From assembly GCA_029945375.1 (NCBI GenBank), contig CM057067.1, positions 62,001 through 126,000 on the forward strand: a DNA stretch of 64,000 nt, read 5' to 3'. This stretch comes from Agaricus subrufescens (Eukaryota > Basidiomycota > Agaricomycetes > Agaricales > Agaricaceae). Each line of letters opens with the position of its first letter. The stretch's first letter is position 1. The position numbers and the translations under genes were made by a program. Below are positions 34,678-46,812 of the stretch, in pieces. The notes below the pieces were generated by a model, which ran no database searches, had not been told where the DNA came from, and was given only the letters and a program-made list of their open reading frames with translations.

Positions 34678-36648
34678 ATGACTGAATCATTGTCGACATC
34701 CCATTTTCCCCTTCTGTCTTCGAAACAAACATTAGCTTCTGTGACGTCTCAAATGGAGCAGGTTCGCCAAAGTAGTTGAACACCCTGGTTTAGCTTACTA
34801 AAATAACAGCACTAGACAGTGACATGGCTTTCGGATATCTTGCGGGACAAGACGAAGCGAAAGGCGTTGTTTAGACTTCGGGGGTATGAAGCTCAGTCGT
34901 TGATTGATAGCTTGAATTATGTGAGTGAAGCAGTGCAACAAGTTGAGCTCTAACGAACCCGTGTTTGTCAGTTTATTTCGGACCCCTCATTCCAGAAGAT
35001 GGCAGAACCATGGTTATTGAAACACACTGCAATAGCTTTACGTAAACTCTGCGAAGTCTCGACGCTATACCCTACTTGTTATGTGTTAGAAGACATTCAG
35101 GACATATCTTCTAAAGGGGGAGGCGGATTTTGTGATATCCACCAAGGGCGCTGTGGCAGTCAACTTCTGTGTTTAAAGGTTGTGCGGTTGTTTCAGGATT
35201 CAAACATACAGCGGTTACTAAAGGTACGAGGCATGTTCTATTGTCTGTAGCGAATACTTCTGTTGAAATGTGGAATTAGGCTCATGCAAGGGAAGCCATC
35301 ATTTGGAGCCAACTTGACCATCCCAATATTGTGTCTTTTTATGGAATTTTTTATCTGGGAAAAAGTGAACGGATCTGCCTGGTGTCGCCCTGGATGAGAA
35401 ATGGTGATATCGTTGAGTACTTGGAGAGGGTGCCTGATGCTCCCCGCAAACTATTCGTTAGTCCTCTTACCTGACTTTCTGCGTCACCACCATATGATTT
35501 ATCCACATGAATTTCCCAAGGTTTATGACATTGCTAATGGTCTTCAATATCTTCACGACCAAAACATTGTTCATGGGGACCTCAAAGGGGTACGTGGCAG
35601 GTAGTTTTTGTAGTATCTGCATGCTCAATCGTCTGGTACAGCGCAATGTCTTGATTGACGACCATCAGAAGGCTCGTTTAGCCGATTTTGGTTTATCCAA
35701 TGTCCTAACGGATGAAACACTTGGTTTCACGAGAACAACGTCTGCTATCTCTGGACTTACAACTCGCTGGGCATCTCCGGAGCTTCTGGAGGATGACGCA
35801 CGCCCCACTTGTGAAAGTGATTTATGGGCTTTTGGGTGTGTATGTTATGAGGTACGTGTAATATGACATAAATTGATGCTCATGCCGATGTAATCGAATT
35901 ATCCTTCCCCTTTAGGTCTTGACAGGTTTATTACCCTTCAGTGGTTGTTCTGACATCAAAGTGGTTTCCAAGTTAATGAGAGGAGAGCTACCCGCTCAGT
36001 TAGACGAGGCAAGACTAGATCCGAACGATGACCTGAACAAGCTTCTATGCGAATTGGTGGCAAGGTGTTGGTTGAGTGAAGCTATGCATCGACCTACATG
36101 TCTAATGATTATGAAAGTACTTGAAGGCGTCTCTATCTTACGACCATCGCATGTTCCTTGTCTAGAGAGCCTTACCACCCGAAGGAGTTATATTTCCTCT
36201 CGAGCTTGGCTTAGGACTCCAGCCTCAGTCAAGCTGAAACATGCGAGGATTTTACTAGAGGGAATCCACACGGGTCAGTCTAGATTTCACATTTTGACAT
36301 ATATCTATTCATATTCAGATACAAAATCTAGGTGAAAGTGCTCACATTAATATGAATCATAGTTACGAGGGAGAATGGCTGGGGGCAGTTCACACTCAAC
36401 CTACAGTAAGTTTATATATACCGATCTCCGGTAACTGAAGAAAGCAGCTGACGCGCGTGAGGCCGAGGCGGAGAGCAAAGGCTGGTCGGATGCGTGGACT
36501 GGGCAAGACGATCAACAACTGTTACAAGATTCTACCTCCTCAGATTCTTCCTTTGAATTTGACGATGTCTTTGGGTCCAACCGCTGAGATTCTGAATTCA
36601 AGGCAAAGTAGCTCGTATGGGGTGGAGTTATGTTTGTGTGTCAACTGA
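34678..36648 (+). CDS. TKL-like protein kinase (tandem copy A)
   Basis: Nine exons, about 510 aa: 34678-34761, 34816-34920, 34972-35223, 35280-35456, 35521-35589, 35642-35851, 35916-36273, 36332-36405, ~36445-36648. Kinase features: Gly-rich GGGGFCDIHQG, the ATP-anchoring Lys132 in LLCLK, HGDLKG (224-229; HGD in place of HRD), NVLIDD, ADFGLS (DFG at 244-246), RWASPELL in place of APE, and SDLWAFGCVCYEVLTG. This is the serine/threonine TKL-like type expanded in Agaricomycetes. The last exon is uncertain: splice phase favours the frame ending at 36648, but another frame ending at 36587 gives a more protein-like acidic tail. The exon lengths are nearly identical to those of copy B. Confidence 0.82.
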
Positions 36649-37165
36649 GGTGACTTACTGTAATCAGAGTGCGAACTATACGCCCTAAATTAACTTGAAG
36701 TAGCTTTATTTTCACGAATCTTCTTCTACTCTACCACAAATCTGTTGCCCTCAGCAAAGGCCGTTTTACGGTCGCGTAAGAAGCACAAGTCTAAAAACAA
36801 TACCGGCATCAGTGGCTACTATCGTCGCACTCCAAGAAGTGGGAGCCTCGACTTTGTTTTTGAAGAATATATAGGATTGTCTTACGGCAGTCTCCCGTAC
36901 AATTACAGGTGCCATACCATAAAGTTCGGCTGAGCCAAAAAGAAAAAAAGCTTAATTATTTAATTTCTGTTCCCAGCTAATGAAAGATAATCAGTGGACT
37001 TTGAAATTTGATCGAAACTGCCGACTCAGTTTTTGGTCTACTTCACAACAACAATGATGATCATGTTAACACTTGAGCAGTGGGCGACGGCCATCTTCGC
37101 AGGCGCTAATCCGTTGGTGTCATGTGTCCTGTGCTGATGGCCTGCGAACTTGTCCCGCAGCTACG
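36649..37165. other. Spacer between the two kinases
   Basis: 517 bp with no gene I trust. Its right end should carry the promoter of kinase B, and sequence near 37080-37160 resembles the region preceding kinase A, as expected for a tandem duplication. Confidence 0.45.
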
Positions 37166-39537
37166 ATGAGTGAATTGTTGGCAACAGTCCCCCTCCCTTC
37201 CCTGTCTTCCGATTCGCAACAAACATCATCCGTGTTGGCCCATATGGAACAGGTTTGCTAACGGGGTCCATCGGTCGCGTGTATCTCATAGATGTTGGTG
37301 TAGATTGTGACTTGGCTTTCAGGGATCTTGCAAGACAGAACAAAGCGACAAGCGCTATTCAACCTGAGGGGTTCTGATGCTCAGTCGTTGATTGATGGTT
37401 TCAATTATGTGAGTGACCAGTGTCATATATCATGCTCACTAATAGTCGTCATTCGAATCTAAACTTCAGTTTGTTTCGAACCCCTTATTCCGAAGGATAG
37501 CAGAGCCATGGTTGATCAAACACACTGTGATTGCTTTACGCAGACTTTGTGAAGTTTCGATGCTATATCCTACCTGTTATACCCTAGAAGGTATTCAAGA
37601 TATATCTTCTAAGAGTGGAGGAGGTTTTTGTGATATCCATCAAGGACGGTACAAAAACCAGCTGCTTTGCTTAAAGGTTGCACGGTTGTACCAGGATTCA
37701 GACGTTCAGCGGTTACTAAAGGTACGAAGTCAGCACTGTCGGCCTTTGGTCTCCAGTGATCTACGCGTTACTCACATGTGCCGTTAGGCTCATGCTCGGG
37801 AAGCAATTCTCTGGGGTCAACTTAACCACTCCAATATTGTACCGTTTTATGGAATTTTTTGTTGGAACAGTATAGAGCGACTCTGTCTTGTATCGCCATG
37901 GATGAAAAACGGTGATATCGTACAGTATTTGGAGAGGGTACCTGATGCTCCGCGCAAGTTATTCGTTAGTTTGACTCTTCGCACCACAATATATGGTTTA
38001 CTGATATAACCCTTGCAAGATTTGTGACATCGCTAGCGGCCTTCAATACCTTCACGATCAGAACATTGTTCACGGAGATCTCAAAGGAGTACGTTGTCTG
38101 AGGCATCTACCTTTCTTTGTATCTTTCTCACTCAACTTGAACTTGTACAGCGCAACGTATTAATTGACGACCATCAAAATGCTTGTTTAGCAGATTTCGG
38201 GCTATCTACTATCGCAACAGATAATACCCTTGGTTTCACAAGGACTACATCTGGTACTTTGGGGCATACGACTCGTTGGATATCTCCCGAGCTTCTTAAT
38301 GATGACACCTGTCCGACTTATCAGAGTGACCTATGGGCCTTTGGGTGTGTATGTTATGAGGTATGTACCAATTAATGTTCGCGTCAGCGATATAATGAGA
38401 CCATCCTATCTCTTTTATTAGGTTCTGACAGGTCTATTGCCCTTCACAGGATGTTCTAACGTCAACGTACTTTCCAAGCTAATGAGAGGAGAACTACCAG
38501 CTAACCTGGACAAAACGAGACTTGATCCAGACGACAACATAAACCAGACGTTGTGTGAATTGGTGGGAAGGTGTTGGTCAATTGAAGTTAAGCACCGTCT
38601 TTCATGTCAGGCCATTCTGCAAGTATTGGAATCCGTTACTGTTGTACAACTACAGCGTGGTCCCCATTCGGAAAGCTTTACAACGCGAAATAGTTTAATT
38701 AACTCTCAAGCTTCGCTCAGGGATCCAACATTAATTCAAGTCAAGCAAACGAGCAATTTGCTGGCGAAGATCTATACTGGTCAGTAGTTTAATCTCACAA
38801 TTCTATGAGATATATCCATGAATTTAGGCTGACCAACCCCTTTCTAGGAAATGAAAAGACCTACATTCCCTTCTATTGTCATATGGAGTCCTCCACTGAC
38901 GCTCCCGCCGCTGCCGATATTCCTGCCACCGCTGGTACCTCCTCTGAAGATGAGCGTTGCCTGGCACCCCGGGTGCTGACGGCTATGTCGGACCTTAATC
39001 AGGAATTGAAAAAATCCACAAAAGAAACGGAAAAGTGGTGCCACGAAGGTGGAGATCAGCTAAAAGAGAGCAGTGCTCCCTCTTCTAGACCTGCGAGCCC
39101 CTCTTATGATGAGCTCCCTACTGCTAATTATACGAATATGCGCTTCAGCCCCAGTTATTATTACTATCCTTCCTTTACGCGAAGAAGGGGTGCGTACTTT
39201 TCACCATGTCTTTGCACCGAGCTGATAAATTTGAAACTAGACCACCCAGAAGAGGGCAGTAGTTCCCTTTCTAGCCCCCCAAGCCCCGTTTATCTTGACT
39301 ATTCTTCCTTTTCACCAAAAATATGTAAGTACTTTTCACCATGTCTTTGCACCGAACTGATAAATTTGTAACTAGGCCACCCAGAAGAGGGCAGTAGTTC
39401 CCTTTCTAGCCCCCCAAGCCCCGTTTTTGACTATTCTTCCTTTACGCTTAAAGGTTGTGCGTACTTTTCACTATGTCTTTGTCACCGGGTTGATGAATTT
39501 GAAACTAGGCATTATCTCAGAACAACGGCTGTCCTGA
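37166..39537 (+). CDS. TKL-like protein kinase (tandem copy B) fused to an AMSH-N-like segment
   Basis: Eleven exons join into a phase-checked 597-aa frame: 37166-37252, 37304-37408, 37470-37721, 37788-37964, 38020-38088, 38151-38360, 38422-38779, 38848-39189, 39241-39324, 39376-39456, 39509-39537. Exons 2-7 have the same lengths as in kinase A. Kinase motifs: LLCLK, HGDLKG, ADFGLS, SDLWAFGCVCYE. Exon 8 adds NEKTYIPFYCH and then a region (LNQELKKSTKETEKWCHEGGDQL) clearly related to the N-terminal region of the AMSH gene 7 kb away. Exons 9 and 10 are near-copies of each other (HPEEGSSSLSSPPSP), and exon 8 ends with a related Ser/Pro stretch. An alternative is two genes, with the AMSH-like part starting at its own ATG at 38883. 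Confidence 0.7.
39188..39510 (+). repeat. Tandem exon-intron repeat, about 130 bp per unit
   Basis: The unit consists of an ~82-nt exon plus an ~50-nt intron with shared words ACTTTTCACCATGTCTTTG and CACCCAGAAGAGGGCAGTAG. Two full units (from about 39190 and 39320) and a partial third (from about 39457) follow each other, and a degenerate fourth exon-like stretch precedes them at about 39065-39187. Splice sites are kept in each unit. Confidence 0.85.
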
Positions 39538-40412
39538 GGAACAGGGTCGCCAATGGCAGGTCAACACAACGAGGTGCGAACGAGCTACAAACTACACTGG
39601 ATCCTACAACATTCTTCATCTTGCAATCCTGGATTCCCCACTGATCCTGGCAATTAGTATTCTGGATAAGCATGGGGCAACGCAAACCAGGAATAGGTTT
39701 TTCACCAACCACTTTCGTTTCTTATACAATGTAAAATTCATTGCCCCTACTCGTACCCCTTACACTCAGCCTCATCTTTTTTTTCCGGTGCATGAAGGCG
39801 TTTATTTATTCCCCATCAGTCTAGTACTATCTCCCTGTATATACCTTGAGCGTAAGAATGGCAGTGAACGATTCTCCTGGGTGAGGTCCATCCAAAATCC
39901 AGCAAAATCAATCTCGTAAACTTGGTCAACAAGGATTGCTCGCTTCACAGCGGGCACTAAAGTCACAAAAACAAAAACTTAACCTCAGTTCCACATCCTG
40001 AGCTAAGTCAACCACACAAGCATGCAGAGAAAAAAAGAAACGTATATAGAGATAGTGATGGCTAATGTCTATCTAATCTTACTAGTAACGACAGTAATTG
40101 TGTGCGTAACGTGTGATCCGATAAAGTCCACGGAGATTGGTGTAATAGTATGGTAAAGTAAAATATACGACCAAAAAGAAGGAAAGAGATTGTCACTAGT
40201 TCGTCAAAAGAGAGAAGGATAGAGAAGAGAGAGGGAGGGATGATAATTAAAGGTAAAAGAAAAATGAGAGTACGGTTCGTTAGATAAAAAAAGTGTGCTT
40301 TTCTCGAAAATGTAGTCCAAAATTCGTAATGCCTAATCATACCAAACAAAAAAAAATTTGAAACACAAACAACCCAATCACCAAAGGAAAGAAAACAAAG
40401 AAAGAATGCACT
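39538..40412. other. Convergent intergenic spacer
   Basis: 875 bp between the stop of kinase B and the stop of the chitin synthase gene. It is AT-rich and includes A/T runs near 39776-39785 and 40345-40362. It holds the two 3' UTRs; I see no gene. Confidence 0.55.
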
Positions 40413-43400
40413 CTACGCCTGACCCAAAAGAATCTTATCAATCATAGCATTAATCACATTCTTCCGCGAAGTCAAATCCATCCCAAACATCTCCTCCACC
40501 TGTCTCCTAACCTCCCTCTTCGTCACCGTATTCAAATCCGCTGTTCTGAGAATATTCTGCACAGCACGTTCAATCTCCGAATCAGGCGGTAACAAACTAT
40601 TCCCAGCACCACCACCCATCTCGAACCCATCTTGACTCGTCTGAGGGATCGGCATATCAAGATAATTGGTCACAGGACGTGACGGCGCAGGTTGATGGAA
40701 GGAATTCGCGTAGTGATTGAAAGAGGCAGCATCATTCAAGGGATGGTGGAAAGACTGTGGGGTATTACGACCAGAGTTGTATCCAGGAGGTGGCATCATT
40801 CCAAATTGCGAGGGGGCCGGTGATTGAGTACGAGGCTCATAGTATGTCTCGCGGCCGTAGATAGACGCGGTATGAGAATCGGCATACTCTCCTTTACCCT
40901 TCATCGGTGGTACCCACGAACCAATGCTATGATTCGACTCCTTATCCCAAAGCTCGTTTTCCTGTTTCGACACATCAGTCTGGGAACTAAACAATCCCAT
41001 GTTAAACAGCCACTCACGTAGTCGTTCCAGGACTTGAGCGGTATAGCCCGAGGATCAAACTTGCCTTCATCCTAAAGAAAAAAAAATTACTATCAGTAAC
41101 CCAATCCTAAGAAACACATTAACCAAACTCACATGAACAACAACCTTCTTCCCGGATTCTCCCAACACAATACGAGTCTGACCCCAAGAGAAATCATCCA
41201 TCTTCCAGAACGAATAAAGCGGAAGGAAGAACGAAAACGCAGGTATAGCAAGAATATAAAACAACATCCACCCAACCATATCCCATTTCCTCCTCATAAT
41301 AAACACGAGCGCTTGAACACCATAAATGGCCGCAATCATGATAATCGAAATGGTCGGTACCGCCTTCCCTTGTCCAGCCACGAGGTATATGAGGTATACG
41401 ATCTACCAAAAAAAAAAAAATTCAACAAACGTATTCCTCAAAAGAAATAGTGTACGCACATAGGCAACAGTAACAGGTTGCGTAATCGTCGACAACAGAT
41501 CAATCATAACCACAAACCTCATCGAGAAACAACAGAATCCACAAAGCTGCTCCAAGAAAACAAGTTCCCCAAGGTTATGCACAGTCGAGTTAATCCAACG
41601 CCGACGCTGAGACAACAAAACCTTCCAGTCATCAGGAGCAACAGTATACGCATGCGCATCCCGAATAAACTGCGTCTTGAACGTCGGGAAATGTTTAAGA
41701 AGCAACGTCGTAAGATATCGATCTTCACCAAGATGCAAAAGGTTCTTCATATGCAGAGTATCCACACGATTTTCCGAATAATCTTGAACCATCTGGTTCG
41801 AAATCAAGAGTGGCTTGTGGTTGTCCGGGGTCCGCAGACGATATAACGTGAAACAACCAGGTAAACAAGTGACGGATCCAAAGAGAGACTCGAAAGCTTT
41901 GGCCATATGATGCGAAATGAAGTATTCATACACCTTAACACAAAAACATCAGTCCAAAATCCCTCCCACGCGACCAAAACTAAACTCACCTGCATCATCG
42001 TAATCAAAGACTGCTTAGCGTTCGCCAACTCCGTTTCACCACAAACACCCAAAAGCTTCTTATCATGAATCATACTTGAAAGAAAACACGTCATGATTAG
42101 CACCATACGATAAATAAATATAAAAAAAACATACGCAGAAATCAACCGATTGACGGACAAAGGATCAACAGTCGTATCAGCATCAACCATGAACAGATAC
42201 TCATAAAACGTCGGGTTGACACCAATAACATTCTTAATCTGATGATACATCTCCAACTCCAACGGGTTCATCGGCGAATTAAAGTGAACCTTTAAAAAAG
42301 AAAACAAAAATCAGAACCTAAAACCCCATAACAAAGGGAAAAAACACCCTCACCTTATTCAAGAAATGCATCAAAAGCATCTGCGAATCACGTTTACCTC
42401 TGTTTCCAGGTCGACTCCTCTCCGTCGGTTTCCCAACCTTGACAATAACCATATACGGCACCACATGCCCCGAACACTCATACAACCCCGAATAAACCTT
42501 ACCCATATTATGCTGCTTCGCTCCCTCTCCCAAACTCTGGAAACTCAAAGGCTCCGGATCCAAATTCGGGTCCGCCCCCAGAATATCCAACACAATCCTC
42601 GGCGTAGGCCTATCATTCCCAGAACCCACAATCATCCCATCACAAATAATTACCATCAACTTCCTCTTATCATCATACTTCATCATCGCCAACGAATCAA
42701 TCGTCCTCCTCAACGACAAATCCCCCTCCGTATAACAAGGCACCTGACAAATCACAAACTTGTCATGGTCCTCCGGCGCCCTCTCCGCCCCAAAGTTGAT
42801 CGACGCAATAAACTTGAATCCAATAATGGAAACCATCATAATCGAAAGCGCCAGCAGAATATACGTCGAGAACAAACACTGCGGCGAATCTCGACTATCC
42901 ACCTTCCCAATCAAAAACAAGTTCCGCAGACAGACTTTCTGTCTCTCCTTGATCGCCGGATCGATATTCAACTTGTCAAACCTCTTGGTCACGTCCATCC
43001 CTCCAAATTCCGTAAACAAATCCAAAATATCCTGGCTCATGAATTTCGTATCGGTATTCGCCGGTGCTTGGGTACCAGGAGGTGCAGCTGTAGCCGGTGG
43101 GCTGCGAAGGTACGACGTGACATCATAAACGAAATCGTTATAAATCGCCACGGCATTCCCGGAAGCAGCACGAGACTTGACTTCCTTGGGTGTAAGCCCA
43201 ACAAAACCCCTTCGAGCAGTATACCGCATAACAACCATGTTTTCAAAATACCAATCCGGCCTCGAATCGTTCGTGTTAACCCGGAAATCATGGTATTGAG
43301 CATTTTCATCCGTGACGTTGGCTGAAGTGAGGGTAACATACGGCGACACTTGCCCATTGATACCATTACACAAGGCGCTGACCTAGGGTATCAAACAACA

Positions 43401-46400
43401 ATTAATCATCCCACCACAAGATGAGTAAAGAAGAAAAAACTCACCTGAACAGGGAATAAATTATCCGCAATCGTCCCTCCATACTGCATAATACTCTTCT
43501 TCGGAACCACCGATACCTTACTCAAATGCACCGTCGCCAAATGTCCTAAATCAAACACCTCTCCCCTGATCGCCGTAAACACATTATTCGGGTCATCCTG
43601 CATATTATGGCTCGCCAACTCGCTCGAATTGAACACATGCTCCGTCGGACAGATCAACAATCCCAGCACAGCAATGACGAAGACCGTACACCCACAAACG
43701 GTCCAAATCATCAAGTTCAGCGCCAACTTTTCTCTCCAAGCCTGCCTCACATCCATCCTCTTCATCCTCCCAAACCACGTCAAGAACGGCGACGGAACCC
43801 ACCAGGTCAACAACCAACAAAAAGCGACCCACCGCCTCCTAGCAGAACTCTCCTTAATCACCTCCGTAGTCTCATTCTCGGCAATAACCTCCCCTCCCAA
43901 AACCTCTTTATCAGCCAACCCGCGTTTATCCGTATTTTGGAACATATTCCTCGACGGCGCATACGATTCTGAGCCAAAATTCGACACAGAATCATCCCGA
44001 TTGGATGTAAACCGACTTCTCCCATCAAATTCCTCACTCCTCAAAGACTTGTTTTCATCATAATCGTCATCGTAGAGATCAGCTCGTTGGAATGGTGATG
44101 CATTAGCAACAAGAGGTAGAGCCTGACTTGAACCATTGGCATGATCGCTGTACCCTCCCCAGTTGGCATCGAGTTCATCTCCGGGAGTGCGATAAGGAGC
44201 ATAGGGATCAGCTGCGCCCCCGGGACTCAGACCAGCTTCGGCTTCAGCATCACGGATGCGATTCCTCTTCTGTTCTTCAACGTCCCTAGACCTCAGTTGA
44301 TCCTCGAGCAAATGGAAGGCTTTTTGCGACAAAAACACCTAGCAGGAAATAATCAGCATCTTATCCAACACATTCATCGAAGAAACAAACCTTGTGATGA
44401 CCAAGCACCAGATCCTTATCCCCAAGCCCAAGTGCCGTCTTAGCCTGGGCAGCCCTCTCCCTCGGATCACCTTCCATAACACCGGCACTATCCAGCCCCT
44501 CTCTATACCTCTCACAGAACTCCTCCGGAGTCATCCCAACCTCGAGCATGACACCACACCTCTTCGCAATCTCACTCAACCCGATACTCCTAACCTGCCC
44601 CTTAACGCTCCTCCCCTCCAACTGATTCGGTAATTGCGAATCGTTGGGGTTGATACAGATCACATACCAAGTCTGCGTTTCCTCAAGTGTTTCAAATAGG
44701 GTATCCAATGCCGCTCGGAACTCTCCAGCTACGCATGGAGATGTTGAGGTATTGTGAGAAGCAGCTGCGTAAGGCATAGCATTTCCGCCATCTTCTTCAT
44801 CCTTTTCGTCTATATCCGGAAAAGGGGTATCCTTGACCGTCGGCATCCTCTTGACAGTGTTCTTCCTCCTGGTCGAAGGTGCACGCATGGGCTTAACAGC
44901 CTGCTGCGCGGATACAATCGTATCCTCATTCCTGGGATGAGCTTGCGTCGCAATCGCCTTGTTCGAAAACAATCCTTTAACAAAGGGATTGATAGATCCC
45001 GTGCCCATGCCGTCCATGCCCATCGGCACATTGCCATCTCCGACACCGCGTAAGAGCGAAACAAAATCAGGATTGATAGCATCAAGATTCCTTTCCAGGA
45101 AATTTTCAGAGGAATAGGTCACGGCACCGTTATAATGGTTGATGGTGAACGTGGGGAATCCGGACCTATCAATAGCACCAGCTTTGAAAGAAGAATGATT
45201 GCCCCACCGCTTTTGGAAGGCTTCGACCATGGTGTGATCAGTCTTCTTAGGTACACGACGGGCTTGGTCATCCATAATGTGAATCAACCCGCCAGGATGA
45301 TTCTGCAGCAGTCGGATACATTCGGCGTTGTCAAAGTAGGGGATTTGGGGGACGAGATGCGAGATGCCCTCGATATTGTATTCGTTGACATGTGCTTCGA
45401 ACAACCGCTTCTGGACAAAGTGTTGCAACCGCTCGTTGGCAAAGTTGATGCAAAATTGGTCAAGGGAGTTAGGTCGGCTGGTCATGTTTTGCGGGCCGGG
45501 TAAATCGAATAAGCCGATAAAGGTCGAAAAGTCGTCCTTGCAAAAGCGTTGGTTGATGTGCTCATTGAGCCAGGCAAAAAGGAGGGAATAAAGGGTCTTG
45601 GCAAGGTCGTCACGGTTGTCGGAGGCACCATCAGGATCGAGGAAGACGGTGCATAGCTCCTTTTTGACCAACTTTGTCTTGTAGGACAAAGCCGACTCTA
45701 GGGCCGATGTGGAGATGCCTAAAAAGTCGGCCACAACCTCGAGCACGTCCGTGTTGCGGACGACGGCGGCATCCTCATTTCGATGGCGATCAATGATAAA
45801 TTCGAGGTTTCCAAGGTGGAGGATGGCGGCGATGAGCTGACATGTCTGGGCTACATGGCGCTTGGACATGCCAATGGTTTTGAGGGCGACCTTGAGCTGA
45901 TCAAAACGAAGGGCGTCGTCATCGCGACCGACCTGCTGGCGGGCAGCGGCGGGCCCACGTTGACCGAGGTAGCGATAGGCTGTTTTATCATGGAGATGGA
46001 GATGCTGACGCTCCTCAGGAGTGGCACCTGCAATCAAGTAGTAGAATATGTGAAAGTTGCGTTCGCCAGAGGGGACGGCGGCAACACGGTTGCGTTCAAG
46101 GTAGTAGTCAAGGGTTTTGATGCCGCAGAGTCGGCCACGATCGGTGAACTGGAGTTCGGTGTATTTTCCGAAGCGGGAGGCGTTGGGGTTGAAGAGGGTG
46201 CGGGCATTTCCAAAGGATTCGATGACGAACTCGGCAGCGGGAACCTGGGAAGCGAGCTTGGAGCCTTTTTTTCCGGGGTTGCTAACGCTTAGCTCGAGCA
46301 GGGTCTTGATGGCGAGGCGACGGTTTTCTGATTTTCCGCTGCCAGACTCACCGCTGCAGAGAGAGAAAAAAGGGGTCAGGAGGCTGTGTGTGTGGGCAAA

Positions 46401-46742
46401 GGGCAATGCGGCCTACCTGAAAAGGATGGCCTGGTCCTGGGTGGTCCTGCGCATGTGGTAGTAGGCATTGTTGGCGAGCTGGAAGATGTGCGGGGGGAGG
46501 GCCTCCTTGTGGTGGGACGAGTCGCGGTACTCTGCGGCGTACTTGTGGAGGACGTTGTCGGCGTTGGAGGCGACGTACTTGTGGGGGTTGAGGGCGACAA
46601 GGGCGGCCGAGCCGAGGGCGGTGTAGACAGCGTCGGCCATGAAGCGCTCGCGGAGGCAGGCGACGATAAAGTCGTCGGAGACATTGGGGAGGCGGGCGAT
46701 GTCTGTCGCGGCCTCGAGCCGCTGGTGTGCGCTCTTCGTCAT
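40413..46742 (-). CDS. Chitin synthase with myosin motor-like domain (class V/VII type)
   Basis: Makes cell-wall chitin from UDP-GlcNAc at the plasma membrane. The start is the ATG at 46742; the apparent longer start at 46799 is a GTG. Order: an N-terminal myosin motor-like domain with P-loop GESGSGKSE (split by an intron at about 46355-46402), switch I NASRFGK and a degenerate switch [10 protein letters not shown], ending near 44400; a first membrane block ([26 protein letters not shown], ~43700); a cytochrome b5-like segment (~43500-43050); the GT2 catalytic domain with MVDADT, GEDRYLT and QRRRW (41590-41605); C-terminal membrane helices (~41550-41200); and a DEK_C-like helical tail after a Gln/Pro-rich linker (40413-41000). 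About 1,950 aa, which fits the family. The exon encoding the start of the motor is markedly GC-rich. Confidence 0.95.
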
Positions 46743-46812
46743 GCTGGGCCTGGCAAACAAAGGCCGGCCGTGGTTGCGGAGAAAAGAGCGATCAGTCACG
46801 TGTGTATTCCCA

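Noticed and set aside
42366..43325. 319-codon plus-strand frame
   Set aside because: Antisense to the chitin synthase catalytic exon, rich in His/Arg/Asn/Pro as expected for a shadow frame.
46743..46799. N-terminal extension of the chitin synthase
   Set aside because: The extension starts with GTG; the first ATG is at 46742.
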